A stretch of 61,758 nt of DNA from Pseudomonadota bacterium. GTDB lineage: Bacteria; Bdellovibrionota; UBA2428. This document shows positions 34,870-44,452 of the stretch, piece after piece. A program made the position numbers and the translations under genes. The stretch spans positions 1 to 61,758 of the forward strand of contig JAGNHS010000011.1 of the NCBI GenBank assembly GCA_018001635.1. The letters are read 5' to 3'. The number at the start of each line of letters is the position of its first letter. Positions within the stretch are counted from its first letter, which is position 1. Under the pieces are notes generated by a model. It saw nothing but the letters and a program-made list of their open reading frames with translations, was not told where the DNA came from and made no database searches.

Positions 34870-36099
34870 GTGAACACTGGGAAGCACTTAAAAGTCGTCA
34901 TAGCACTGTCGGTGATACAGAGTGTGGCGGCGGCGAATAAGATTGTCGTACGAGGGGTGAATTTTAATTACCCTATGGATATTAAAGTTCGTGTCGCGGA
35001 ATATTCCCCGCTTCAAAAATTCCCATTACACATAGGACGACAAAATTTTGACTGCGCTTATCAACGCTTGATGCCGGGTTCTTTAGCTAAAAGCATGGAT
35101 CTTCTTCCGGTGGGAGATGAGTGGAGCTGTCGAAACGCACATAATAATAGTGTGCTCAGTTTGAATTCCGGACTCTTTCTTCGTGCGAACGATGAAAGAG
35201 TGATGATCGATGGAAAAAGCTTTGCTGGGAAATTGCGATTTCAAGCCCTGGGCGATCGAATTTTAGCCATTAATGAAATTGATTTGGATCGTTATTTAGC
35301 GGGAGTTGTGAATCGCGAAATGAATTCAAGTTTTCCTGCAGAGGCCATGAAAGCACAAATTATTGCAGCGCGATCCTATGCGCTGGCTTCCTTGGCCGAT
35401 CGTAAGCGAGCTTCTCAAGGTGTCTTTTTATACAATAGTGAAGTCGATCAAGTATACGAAGGTGTGGATTTTGAAAGTTCCAAAAGTCGTAGACTTGTGA
35501 AGGAAACATTAGGTCAAGTCCTTTTTCAAAACAGTGATGTGCTTAAGGCTTATTATCACGCTTCATCGGGAGGATCCTTAGACATTCCAAGTAATGTTTG
35601 GAGTCGAAACGAAGGTAAGGTTGAGGCTGCGGCTTATGAGGTAAAAGAAATTCCCGAAGAGAGCGAAGATGTGAATTCGAAATGGTCGATCACTTTAAGT
35701 CCGTTGATGGGATTGCGCTGGGACAATCTTGGAAAAATTCAGGACATAAAGATTGTTCAAAAGAGCGCTTCTCAAAGAGTGAAAAAAATATTGATTAAAG
35801 GTGAATTCGCGAAAATAATTGTGAGTGGTGCTGATTTTAGAAAAAAATTAGGAAATCGTTGGTTGAAGAGCACTTTGTTTGAAATTCAAAAGAAAAAGAA
35901 CTCTTGGCTTATTGAGGGACGCGGATATGGTCATGGGGTGGGGATGAGTCAGATGGGCGCGCGCCGAATGGCCGAGCGTGGTGCAAAGGTTTTGGAAATT
36001 CTAAATTTCTATTATCCCAAATCTACAGTAGGGGATCTTCGAGTGGGCGCTTCTAAAGTAGATGGATTAGCGCCGCAACTTACGGCGCTGTTGAATTAG
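34870..36099 (+). CDS. SpoIID/LytB domain protein
   Basis: Exported protein with a SpoIID domain, which in sporulators is a lytic transglycosylase acting on denuded glycans and elsewhere is called an amidase enhancer. The GTG start (34870) gives a signal peptide ending at SVAAANK. The domain begins with NEIDLDRYLAGVVNREM, has FPAEAMKAQIIAARSYAL, then YHASSGG, and ends in GRGYGHGVGMSQMGARRMAE, all diagnostic. The N-terminal ~130 residues are a separate beta domain. Likely role in cell-wall remodelling. Converges on and overlaps the fic gene by 20 nt. Confidence 0.9.
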   Translation: MNTGKHLKVVIALSVIQSVAAANKIVVRGVNFNYPMDIKVRVAEYSPLQKFPLHIGRQNFDCAYQRLMPGSLAKSMDLLPVGDEWSCRNAHNNSVLSLNSGLFLRANDERVMIDGKSFAGKLRFQALGDRILAINEIDLDRYLAGVVNREMNSSFPAEAMKAQIIAARSYALASLADRKRASQGVFLYNSEVDQVYEGVDFESSKSRRLVKETLGQVLFQNSDVLKAYYHASSGGSLDIPSNVWSRNEGKVEAAAYEVKEIPEESEDVNSKWSITLSPLMGLRWDNLGKIQDIKIVQKSASQRVKKILIKGEFAKIIVSGADFRKKLGNRWLKSTLFEIQKKKNSWLIEGRGYGHGVGMSQMGARRMAERGAKVLEILNFYYPKSTVGDLRVGASKVDGLAPQLTALLN

Positions 36100-36868
36100 C
36101 CTTAATAGTATTGTTGATTCCTTTAATAACATATTGAAGAACCTGTTCCGTTTTTTTACTATTCCCGGGCCGTAAAGGGAATATTCCCGCCGAAGCTTCA
36201 AAAATATCAAAGGTACAATTGGGATAACCATTTTTTAAAAGGATCCAATCTAGAAGGAGTCTTCCTAGCCGTCCGTTGGCATCATGAATAGGATGGATTG
36301 AAACAAAATATTGATAAAGCATGGCAGCTTTTTCGATAGGGTGAGCATTGTGACTTTGTTTTAAAATATCAAACATATCATTAAGGGCCGTGTTGACTTC
36401 TTTAACTTGTAAATATCGAAAATCTTCAATACCTCCATTGTAGATTTCCTTGTCTGTTCGAATAGCGTTATTGGGTTCAAGTATTTTTGCGAGATTAATA
36501 ATGTCGGCTACTTCGGGTTCTCTTCCTTTCTGAATGGCCTCTATCACATATTCGTTGGCTTGTTTGAAAGAATCTATAGTCGCTGTTCCTTGTTTTAAAC
36601 TTCTACTCGGTGAAGCTCTGTCGGTGATTGATGTCAGGTCTAAATAGCTATCAATGTATGGATTGTGATTTTTATTTTGAGGAATCTTCTGAATACCTTC
36701 ATCAATGCTTGGGGTTCTTCGATATTCACGAAAATAATTTCTAATTATATTTGTGTCTGTATGTTCAGCTGAAATTTGAGTTAATAAAAAGGGACAGTCC
36801 TTAGAAATATCTAAGGCACTAAGATTGAATGGGAAAAATATAATCAAAAATAAGAAAATCAAATTCAA
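36080..36868 (-). CDS. Exported Fic domain protein (putative AMP-transferase)
   Basis: Fic domain proteins usually transfer AMP from ATP to target hydroxyls. The complete active-site loop is HPIHDANGRLGR (consensus HxFx(D/E)GN(G/K)RxxR; Ala in place of the first Gly), at residues ~194-205, followed by LLLDWILLKNGYP. The preceding helix FVSI and a beta-hairpin region fit the fold. The first 18 residues (MNLIFLFLIIFFPFNLSA) are a clear signal peptide, unusual for Fic proteins, which are mostly cytosolic or injected. No obvious inhibitory (S/T)xxxE(G/N) motif is seen. The target would have to lie in the periplasm, outside, or in another cell. Confidence 0.88.
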   Translation of the reverse strand: MNLIFLFLIIFFPFNLSALDISKDCPFLLTQISAEHTDTNIIRNYFREYRRTPSIDEGIQKIPQNKNHNPYIDSYLDLTSITDRASPSRSLKQGTATIDSFKQANEYVIEAIQKGREPEVADIINLAKILEPNNAIRTDKEIYNGGIEDFRYLQVKEVNTALNDMFDILKQSHNAHPIEKAAMLYQYFVSIHPIHDANGRLGRLLLDWILLKNGYPNCTFDIFEASAGIFPLRPGNSKKTEQVLQYVIKGINNTIKANSTAP

Positions 36869-37063
36869 GAAACATTTCTCCTTGTATTCATTCTAAATTC
36901 AAAGCAGGGCTAGGTATAGGTCTGTTATGTAAAGCTTTGGTTAAGGAGTTTCTTTAATTATTGTGTATGAGAGTTTGGTGGGTGAATCATTCATATTAAC
37001 TTAATCAAAGTATCATCAAATATTAATTCGGTTCTGGCTTAGTTCTAGAATATAATTATAGCT

Positions 37064-39535
37064 ATGAGGAACGTAATCTGGAATTATCTAGGTTTTATTT
37101 CCTTAGTCATATTGGCAAATTGTAATATTGGTATTGTTGTTGTTAGTGGACCGAAACCTGTTCCACCAAAAGAACCTAAAATTTATTCTGCGGTAACGGC
37201 AGTAAGCGCTCCGACAAATTCACCTTTGTTGTGGGGACATTGGGCTTTGACATCTGATTATACTCAAGATTGTACGGGCTCTGAAGCCACTCCTTCACTT
37301 TGCACTCACTTGGCCGAGAAAATGACATATGCTCTTCCTAAGGAAGTTCCTTCATGTTCGGGCTTAACAGCTGAAGATGCTCTGGGAGTTTTTAATTGGG
37401 AATGTGTGATGAGTAGCTCTCGTGTTTACTTTAATATGACGGGTTTAAAGTCAGGCAAAGGATTGCGCGACTTGATCGATTTTAACTCATTAGCCTTTAA
37501 AGCTAATCGAGTTGTAATTTCTGGGTATTATGACCCTGATGCCCCTACGGCTGAAATTAATTCATTAGAAACTGTTTGGTATTCAAATCCTATTTCTACT
37601 TTAGCTGCAAACACAGGGGGTAGTGTTCAAAGTCTTTCAGGTTACGCTCAAGGTACTGTTTTGGTTATTCCTTCTTCTATGCCAACAGGGGGATTCTCCA
37701 TAGATCAAAGTAACTTGTTAATCACAATGCCTAAAAGTGTTAATCTTGTTTGGGGTGGAAATTACGCGGGACCGTTTTTTTATAGTTCAGGTTACAATTT
37801 TAATTGGATAGAGGTAGGTACATTAAACACCGCAAGTATTTCTACAAAAGCTACCTACGGTTTAGATTTTATAAATCAAAAGTTTTTAACTGTAATGGAT
37901 GCTTCAGTAAGATCGGCAACAACAGCCGGCATGCATTTTAAAGCTATAAAAAATTCACAATTGGGAAGATATACAGGTAGTGATCCTGATTTAATTGCTT
38001 TAAGCACAGTGAATTGCGCTAGAGGAATATTTTTAGAGCACGATCGTGTCACTGATTCTTTGAGTTTAACTAATGAAACTAAATATAATACGATTGGGTC
38101 TTTAGAGGTCACAGGATCTACTAATAATTCCTCAACGGGCGCGATAACGATAGAGGGAAATTATTTAACTTTGAATAATGTTTTGTCATACAATAATACT
38201 GGTATGGGTATTCAAATGGATGTGGTCAGCTATTCTACTATGGGTAGGATTAAAACTTTCAATAATGGTTCAATCGGATTCCGCCCTCGATATTTTAGAT
38301 TTAATAAAATTAAGTCACTTGAAAGTGTTTCAAATACTTCTTCATATTGGGCCTCTCTGGGACATGGATTTACAGGAAATACCTTTCAAGAATATTACGT
38401 GTCGATTAATGCCGAAGCCATTAATTTAGTTTGTGCTCCTGGTACGGATACGAATTATGGTTGCGGTGGAAATTATAATATTTTTAATAACGTGACACTC
38501 ATTAACACAAAGAATAATGGATATTTCGCACAAGTCTCGGGAATTGACACCTCTTCTTCATCTCTAAATATCTTTTCCAATTTGTTTATTTCAAATGTCG
38601 GAACAGGATTATCTACGCATAATGTAGGTTCAAGTGCTACTAACTCATATATCAACACAGGTATATATAATGCTGATTATGGCCTACAGTATATGAATAC
38701 TAATTATTCATTACATTTATCGGGTATATTTATGTTGGGTAGTATTAACACTCAAAGGTGTACGCAGACTTTAGAAACCTATTCTCCAGACTGTACACAG
38801 TCAGGTACAAATGGCTCTACTAATTTTAAAACTAATGGTCTTTCGGATGCTACTTTTCGAATTGATCCAACATTTAGTAATTCTAATGTGTTTGTTGGTG
38901 AAATAGGTGGAGTTAGTTTTGGATCCACCATCACCCAATGGATTCCTAGTACATCATTTCAATATTGGTTAAAAAATGGAACTCTGTTTAGTGCAGCAAC
39001 ATATGGTCAGTGCGGATCTTCAGATTTATGCCAGCTAGTTGATATCCGTATCAAGCATGACTCTTCAGCAATATTAAACAAATCCTCAAGTGGTACTACC
39101 GCAAATAGTATTATCCCTGCAGCTCAGAGTTTAAACAGTTTTACGGCGGGAGGCCTTTGCCCTGATGAAGTCTCGGGAAATCAGTACGGGACTACAAACC
39201 CATTTACGTATTCTACTTCTGGCACTTACCCAACTTGGTTTACTCAAGGAGATTTTTACGAAGTGCTTGGGAATGGAAATGGGAATGAAGATGGAGTTTG
39301 TAATTCAGGTGAGATATGTCAGGGCTATTTTCTTAGAAACGCTCGTGAAATCATAGATGATTCTTTGGGAGATGATGATGGATTATGCGAATCCAGTGAA
39401 GCCTGTATTTATTCGCCCAATCTAGGAGCTTATCAAGGCCATGGGACTTTGAGCACGTGCACTTACGTTCAATCGAATGACTCAAAAGCGATTCGTAATG
39501 TAACAATCTATGGTTACAGTCATAACGGAATTTAA
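37064..39535 (+). CDS. Large surface lipoprotein, likely parallel beta-helix
   Basis: An 823-residue exported protein. The N-terminus is hydrophobic with a lipobox-like LANC (Cys at about residue 20, Asn at -1 being unusual). From ~residue 180 to ~560 it is rich in short Asn/Ser/Thr/Gly strands with repeating patterns (FNNGSIGFRPRYFRFNKIKS, IFNNVTLINTKNNGYF), as expected for a right-handed parallel beta-helix. The C-terminal part has two related Cys/acidic motifs, GNEDGVCNSGEICQ and GDDDGLCESSEACIY, resembling calcium-binding loops fixed by disulfides. An adhesin-like role is plausible; no enzyme motif is seen. Confidence 0.72.
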   Translation: MRNVIWNYLGFISLVILANCNIGIVVVSGPKPVPPKEPKIYSAVTAVSAPTNSPLLWGHWALTSDYTQDCTGSEATPSLCTHLAEKMTYALPKEVPSCSGLTAEDALGVFNWECVMSSSRVYFNMTGLKSGKGLRDLIDFNSLAFKANRVVISGYYDPDAPTAEINSLETVWYSNPISTLAANTGGSVQSLSGYAQGTVLVIPSSMPTGGFSIDQSNLLITMPKSVNLVWGGNYAGPFFYSSGYNFNWIEVGTLNTASISTKATYGLDFINQKFLTVMDASVRSATTAGMHFKAIKNSQLGRYTGSDPDLIALSTVNCARGIFLEHDRVTDSLSLTNETKYNTIGSLEVTGSTNNSSTGAITIEGNYLTLNNVLSYNNTGMGIQMDVVSYSTMGRIKTFNNGSIGFRPRYFRFNKIKSLESVSNTSSYWASLGHGFTGNTFQEYYVSINAEAINLVCAPGTDTNYGCGGNYNIFNNVTLINTKNNGYFAQVSGIDTSSSSLNIFSNLFISNVGTGLSTHNVGSSATNSYINTGIYNADYGLQYMNTNYSLHLSGIFMLGSINTQRCTQTLETYSPDCTQSGTNGSTNFKTNGLSDATFRIDPTFSNSNVFVGEIGGVSFGSTITQWIPSTSFQYWLKNGTLFSAATYGQCGSSDLCQLVDIRIKHDSSAILNKSSSGTTANSIIPAAQSLNSFTAGGLCPDEVSGNQYGTTNPFTYSTSGTYPTWFTQGDFYEVLGNGNGNEDGVCNSGEICQGYFLRNAREIIDDSLGDDDGLCESSEACIYSPNLGAYQGHGTLSTCTYVQSNDSKAIRNVTIYGYSHNGI

Positions 39536-39538
39536 ATT

Positions 39539-40420
39539 CTATCGTTTATGAGATTGGGGATCGAGGGCATATCCCATGCCATCACCTAAGAAATTGAAGC
39601 TTACAACGATTATAAGAATCATAAATCCTGGATAAAACACCATGGCGGGCGACATGCTTAGGGCTTCTAGTCCATTGTTGAGCATGCTTCCCCATGAAGC
39701 CAATGGAGGTTGTATTCCAAGACCCAAAAAGCTTAGTGCAGATTCAAACAATATGGTTTGGCCAACGTTGAGTGTGATATCGACAACTACCGCGGGAAGA
39801 ATAGAAGGGAGTATATGAAAAAGAATAATTCTCCAATCTCTTAGGCCCAGTGACTTTGCGGCAACCACAAATTCTAATTCACGAAGTTTTAAAGTTTGTG
39901 CTCTCACTAAACGAGCGACTGTCATCCAAGAAAATAAAATAAAAATTAAAAGCATCTTCACGAAACCGCCGTCATTGGAGCTGACGATGTCTTTGACGAT
40001 AGGTATTTTTTCAAAATCTACGGCCGCGAGCAATATCATTACAGGTAATATGGGTAATGCCAAAAGACCATCGGTGAAGCGCATGAGTAAAGTGTCGAGA
40101 AATCCTCCGTAGTAACCCGCGAGGGCTCCCACAAAAATACCAACTATTAAAGCACCGAGAGAGGAGAGAATGGCCACTCCTAGAGAAACGCGAGTTCCGA
40201 AAATTATACGAGCCAGGAAATCGCGACCCACTTCATCTGTTCCAAGTGGGTGAGCAGAATCGGGGGGGGAGTAACGTGCTAAGATTTCTTGCGAATAGGG
40301 GTCGATGTGCAACAAATTACAAATTTGCTGAGCAAAGGTCGCAATGAAGGCAAAGAATAAAATTAAAATAAATCCAATGAGTGCCGCTTTGTGAGTGGAA
40401 AGACGCTTTAGGAAATTCAT
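39539..40420 (-). CDS. ABC transporter permease, OppC/DppC type
   Basis: Second membrane subunit of a peptide importer. Marks are an N-terminal OppC domain with HIDPYSQEILARYSPPDSAH and HPLGTDEVGRDFLARIIFG, about six membrane segments, and the EAA loop VVAAKSLGLRDWRIILFHIL that contacts the ATPase. 293 residues, normal. It overlaps the upstream permease by 4 nt. No ATPase gene follows; the next gene converges. Confidence 0.92.
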   Translation of the reverse strand: MNFLKRLSTHKAALIGFILILFFAFIATFAQQICNLLHIDPYSQEILARYSPPDSAHPLGTDEVGRDFLARIIFGTRVSLGVAILSSLGALIVGIFVGALAGYYGGFLDTLLMRFTDGLLALPILPVMILLAAVDFEKIPIVKDIVSSNDGGFVKMLLIFILFSWMTVARLVRAQTLKLRELEFVVAAKSLGLRDWRIILFHILPSILPAVVVDITLNVGQTILFESALSFLGLGIQPPLASWGSMLNNGLEALSMSPAMVFYPGFMILIIVVSFNFLGDGMGYALDPQSHKR

Positions 40421-41391
40421 TGAACTTTGATCCTCGGATCAAGAAAAGCATAAATGAGATCGGCCGCTAAATTGCAAAGTAAAACGGCCACGCAACTTAT
40501 AACAAAGGCACACATGGCCACGTTAAAATCGTTTCCAAGGATGGAGTCATACATGAGTTTTCCAACTCCATTAAATGAAAATACCGTTTCAGTTATAACG
40601 GCACCAGAAAATACAATCGAAAAACCTAAGGCGACTACAGTGACCACGGGGAGTAGGGCGTTGCGAACGGCGTGCACCCATATGCTTCGTCCCCAAGTGA
40701 GTCCTTTTGCTCGGGCGGTGCGAATATAGTCTTGGCTCAACTCTTGTAGAACCGCTGAACGAGTTTGTCGCAACCAAGAGGCCACTGTTAATAGGGCCAG
40801 GGCGCTCACAGGCAATACTAGGTGGGTGATTCGGTCGGATAGAATTTCCCATTGGCTAGCATCAGGAGGGAGATCAATACTCTGCGATCCACCCGCGGGA
40901 AACCACCCTAAATGAACACTGAAAATATATATAAACATGAGAGCCAGCCAAAAACTGGGCGTAGAAATGCCTAGAAAACAAAAAAAGTTCACTAAGTAAT
41001 CGAGCCATGATTGCGAGCGACTGCCGGCAATCACACCAAGCGGTAATGCAATTAAAAGTGAGAGTAGACAAGCTAGAGTTCCTAAAACCATGCTGTTCCA
41101 AAGGCGGGGGCCTAAAATTTCAGTCACTGGTTTTCTGTAAGTTCTGGAGTAGCCCATATCGCCTTGAACGAAAGCTTTGAGCCAAACGAAATATCGCTCT
41201 GTGATGGGTTTATCTAGACCGAGATTCTTTTTCATTTGAGCGATGTTTTCGGGGCTGCAATGGGGGTTGGCATTACAGGCAATGTCGAGAGGGTCTCCCG
41301 GCATAAGGCCCATCATGACATAGGTTACAAAAGTGGTGATGAAAAGCATCACCACCGTTTGTAAAATTCGTCTAATAATAAAAGAACTCAT
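40417..41391 (-). CDS. ABC transporter permease, OppB/DppB type
   Basis: First membrane subunit of the peptide importer. The N-terminus (FIIRRILQTVVMLFITTFVTY) and PGDPLDIAC are family hallmarks; the EAA loop is YIRTARAKGLTWGRSIWVHA and the C-terminus ends in ADLIYAFLDPRIK. About six membrane segments. Lies 26 nt downstream of the binding-protein gene and overlaps the OppC-type gene. Confidence 0.93.
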   Translation of the reverse strand: MSSFIIRRILQTVVMLFITTFVTYVMMGLMPGDPLDIACNANPHCSPENIAQMKKNLGLDKPITERYFVWLKAFVQGDMGYSRTYRKPVTEILGPRLWNSMVLGTLACLLSLLIALPLGVIAGSRSQSWLDYLVNFFCFLGISTPSFWLALMFIYIFSVHLGWFPAGGSQSIDLPPDASQWEILSDRITHLVLPVSALALLTVASWLRQTRSAVLQELSQDYIRTARAKGLTWGRSIWVHAVRNALLPVVTVVALGFSIVFSGAVITETVFSFNGVGKLMYDSILGNDFNVAMCAFVISCVAVLLCNLAADLIYAFLDPRIKVQ

Positions 41392-41417
41392 TTTAATAAA
41401 TTACTAAAAGCTAAAGC

Positions 41418-43097
41418 TTAGTAGTTCCATCTCCATGAATATTGAGTTGAATAGAATTGGTGGCCTGTAGTTTCGTATCCGGTCATTTTTGACGGAACGA
41501 TTGCAAAATCAGCTCGAAGGTTTAGCGGAAGTGCAGGGAGTTCTTCTGCATAAATTTCTTGCAAGCGTTGAACCATCAGCTTTCTTTTGTCGAAATTAAA
41601 CTCAAGAGGAATTTTATCGAGTAATGCATCCGCTTCAGCGTTCACATAGCCACCAGAGTTTTGACCTGAGTAACCATTTTTAGCTGTAGGAATTTCTTTT
41701 GAGTGCATAGTGCTTTGTGGAGGATTGTCGGGGCTAGAAACCCAAGCAAACATCGCTAAATTGGGGAAAGTTCCCTTACGAACTGTTTCGCCAAAAAAGA
41801 CTCGAGCGGGTTCGTTTTTAATTTTGACTTCAACGCCCAATTTCTTCCACTCAGCTTGAACGTAAACTTGAATTCTCTCGCGAAGCTGATTTTGTGCTGT
41901 GGTCATGAGTGTGAGCTCTAAAGGCTTTTTATCTTTGTATCTCATGCCATCGGAAGGGTTCACTTTCCAACCGGCTTCTTCGAGAAGTTGTTGAGCTTTA
42001 TTGAGGTCGTAAGAGTATCTTTTCACATTGTCAGTGTAATAGGGGTCGAGTGGGTGAATGTTATGAAGCGCTACTTCTTGGCGACCATCAAAGAGAGCTT
42101 TAACCATTTTTTCTCTATCGAGACCGTAGGCGAGAGCCTGACGCACTTTTTTGTCTTTAACGATGGGGTCCTTAAAATTAAAAGTGATGTGCTCATAAAT
42201 GGTTCCTTGTTTGAGGCTGATACGATATTTAGAGCCTAATTCAGTATTGTCGCGGAATTTCTTTTCAAGACCCAAAAGTTGGTCAAAGAATAATCCCATT
42301 TCAGAAATCATGTCGATTTCACCAGACAATAGATTGGCTTCAAGAGCCTGAGTGTTGGCTACGTATTTAACGACAATTTGATTGATTTTAGGAGCTTCAC
42401 CAAAATATTTGGGATTTTTCACAAGAACGATATGGCTTCCTAATTTGATTTCTTTCACAACGTAAGGACCAAAGTAGAGACCAGGGTTACCGGGATCGGT
42501 GTTGTAAAGAGTTTGCTTTTCATAGGAAGAAGCTTGGTTTTTAGTTTTTTCAAAAATGGGTTCTTCAAGATGTTTTGGCAATATGTAGAAAGTTCCCAAT
42601 TGATAATAGTCGTAACGAGATTCTTTGAAAGTCATGGAAAACTTTTTAGGGTTGTCTTTGTCAACCTCTAGAGCAATCACCCGAGAGTAAGTGTCTCGTT
42701 GTCCAACGGAAACGTTAGGGTGTTGGCCAACCATCCACGAAAATTTAACATCGTTTCCAGTGAGCGGAGTGCCGTCGCCCCACTGTGCGTTTGGCAAAAT
42801 TTCCCAATTGACTAGCAGTTTACCGCCTGGAAGTTTTTTAACCATTTTATTTTCGAAAGTGGGCAATTCTGTGCAGAGAACACAGCGCCATTTCCAATCT
42901 TCTCCAATGGTAGTGAGGGCTCCGGTAGCCATTGTAAAAATGTAGCTACTAGTGGCCATTTGAGAAATTACTGGATTGAGAATTTCAAATTCTTGGGAGA
43001 CCCCAATTTTCAAAGTTCCTCCAGCTTGGCTGCGAGCTTGTTTTTTGGTGCAGGCAAAGGAAAAAAGAGTTAACGATAAAAGTAGAATTTTTTTCAT
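41418..43097 (-). CDS. Peptide-binding lipoprotein (extracellular solute-binding family 5, OppA/DppA)
   Basis: Captures peptides or nickel-like substrates for the adjoining permeases. ATG 43097 gives a lipoprotein signal (MKKILLLSLTLFSFACTKK, lipobox FAC); an ATG 93 nt upstream lacks sense. Family marks: WEILPNAQWGDGTPLTGNDV, DKKVRQALAYGLDREKMV, and the C-terminal YAEELPALPLN. Length ~559, normal. The operon has no ATPase subunits here, so these must come from elsewhere in the genome. Confidence 0.92.
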   Translation of the reverse strand: MKKILLLSLTLFSFACTKKQARSQAGGTLKIGVSQEFEILNPVISQMATSSYIFTMATGALTTIGEDWKWRCVLCTELPTFENKMVKKLPGGKLLVNWEILPNAQWGDGTPLTGNDVKFSWMVGQHPNVSVGQRDTYSRVIALEVDKDNPKKFSMTFKESRYDYYQLGTFYILPKHLEEPIFEKTKNQASSYEKQTLYNTDPGNPGLYFGPYVVKEIKLGSHIVLVKNPKYFGEAPKINQIVVKYVANTQALEANLLSGEIDMISEMGLFFDQLLGLEKKFRDNTELGSKYRISLKQGTIYEHITFNFKDPIVKDKKVRQALAYGLDREKMVKALFDGRQEVALHNIHPLDPYYTDNVKRYSYDLNKAQQLLEEAGWKVNPSDGMRYKDKKPLELTLMTTAQNQLRERIQVYVQAEWKKLGVEVKIKNEPARVFFGETVRKGTFPNLAMFAWVSSPDNPPQSTMHSKEIPTAKNGYSGQNSGGYVNAEADALLDKIPLEFNFDKRKLMVQRLQEIYAEELPALPLNLRADFAIVPSKMTGYETTGHQFYSTQYSWRWNY

Positions 43098-43271
43098 ATT
43101 AAGAACAGGCCTTTCTTCAGGTTGCTTGGAGACATAAAAAGGCTCAACATCTCCAAGCTCCTTTAAAGAGAAAAGTATGAAATAAGTCAAAAACTTCTTA
43201 GTGAATTCTTCTGGCTTTAAAGTCTTTTGGCCTTGCGTGTTAAAAACTTGGGGTTTAAAGCTTTGCAGTGT

Positions 43272-44384
43272 ATGGATTTGGGTTCAAAAATTGAAGACTA
43301 TCACTTTGATTTAGACGAGAGGCTGATTGCACAACGTCCGCTTGAGCCTAGGGATTCTGCTAAACTGCTAATTGTTCGACGCCATCCCATGGGGGGACTT
43401 CCGCAAAGGGAAGAAGCTATGGTTCGGGATCTTCCCGAAGTTCTTCAAAAAGATCAGCGATTTTTAAAGAATTCATTGTGGGTTCGAAATCGAAGTCGAG
43501 TTTTTCCCGCACGCTTTTATGCACGCAGAGGCTCGGGTTCAGTGCATGAAATTGTGCTTATTGAAGAAATCAAAAGTCGAATTTGGAAAGCGCTCATTAA
43601 AAGAAGTGCTCGAATGAAATTTCCTGAGAGTCTTTACATAGAGGGGCTACCTTCGTTGCAAATGAGTGTTCTAGATTCCGATACGCTTTCATTTAATTGT
43701 GATCGGGATGAGCTAATTAAATTTTTAGAGCGACATGGGGAAATGCCTCTTCCCCCCTATATAAAAACTCGAATTTCGGAAGTGGATACTGCGCGATATC
43801 AAAGCGTGTGGGCTCGGGGTATGAGTGAAGCCAAATCGGCCGCGGCTCCAACAGCCTCTCTTCATTTTACCGAGGAATTGTGTAGAAAACTTGAACAAGA
43901 GGGAGTCCAATTTGTGGACACTTGTTTGCATGTGGGCTTGGGAACTTTTGAACCTCTCAGGCAAAGTGTGCTGGATCAAAACCAATTGCATTCGGAGTCC
44001 TTTTCGATAGCGTCTCAGTCTTTTGATCTCCTCAAAAAGAATTTTCAAAATAAAGACAATCGATCGGCCGTTTTATGTGTGGGCACTACCGCTCTACGAC
44101 TCTTAGAATCGCTGCCTATTTCAGGGGAGTCTAAGGCTGAATCTTTTAATTTGGATTTAGACACTCAAGACTATTTAGGACGCACACAGATATTTATAAA
44201 ACCAGGCTTTGAGTTTCGTTATTGTGATGCACTTTTTACTAATTTTCACTTACCCGCATCCTCTTTGTTAGTTTTACTTTCGTGCTTTGCGGGTTCATGG
44301 AAACTCGTTAGAGAAACTTATGAATTTGCACAAAGTAAAAACTATAGATTTTTCTCTTATGGCGACGCCTGTTTATGGCTTTAA
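43272..44384 (+). CDS. queA: S-adenosylmethionine:tRNA ribosyltransferase-isomerase
   Basis: Transfers and isomerises the ribosyl group of SAM onto preQ1-modified tRNA to give epoxyqueuosine. Marks are IEDYHFDLDERLIAQRPLEP at the start, GEMPLPPYIKTR in the middle and SAAAPTASLHFTEEL (AAPTAGLHFT consensus), then HVGLGTFEPL, VGTTALRLLES and TNFHLPASSLLVLL. ATG 43272 gives 370 residues, near the usual 350; an upstream ATG at 43227 is possible. Completes a pathway with queCDEF at 23-25 kb but is not in that operon. Confidence 0.93.
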   Translation: MDLGSKIEDYHFDLDERLIAQRPLEPRDSAKLLIVRRHPMGGLPQREEAMVRDLPEVLQKDQRFLKNSLWVRNRSRVFPARFYARRGSGSVHEIVLIEEIKSRIWKALIKRSARMKFPESLYIEGLPSLQMSVLDSDTLSFNCDRDELIKFLERHGEMPLPPYIKTRISEVDTARYQSVWARGMSEAKSAAAPTASLHFTEELCRKLEQEGVQFVDTCLHVGLGTFEPLRQSVLDQNQLHSESFSIASQSFDLLKKNFQNKDNRSAVLCVGTTALRLLESLPISGESKAESFNLDLDTQDYLGRTQIFIKPGFEFRYCDALFTNFHLPASSLLVLLSCFAGSWKLVRETYEFAQSKNYRFFSYGDACLWL

Positions 44385-44452
44385 TTTCATTGAGATAATG
44401 CGCTTAGTCTAGGCTCCTACTGTTAACTTTAAATAGAACCGATAAGAATGCT

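Noticed and set aside
39539..43097. Broken transport operon because ATPase genes are missing
   Set aside because: Opp/Dpp ATPases are often encoded elsewhere or shared, and all three genes present are intact.
44438..44445. FliA-like ACCGATAA box upstream of pgpH
   Set aside because: No TAAA -35 at 15-16 nt, and the expected transcription start would fall at the GTG start codon.
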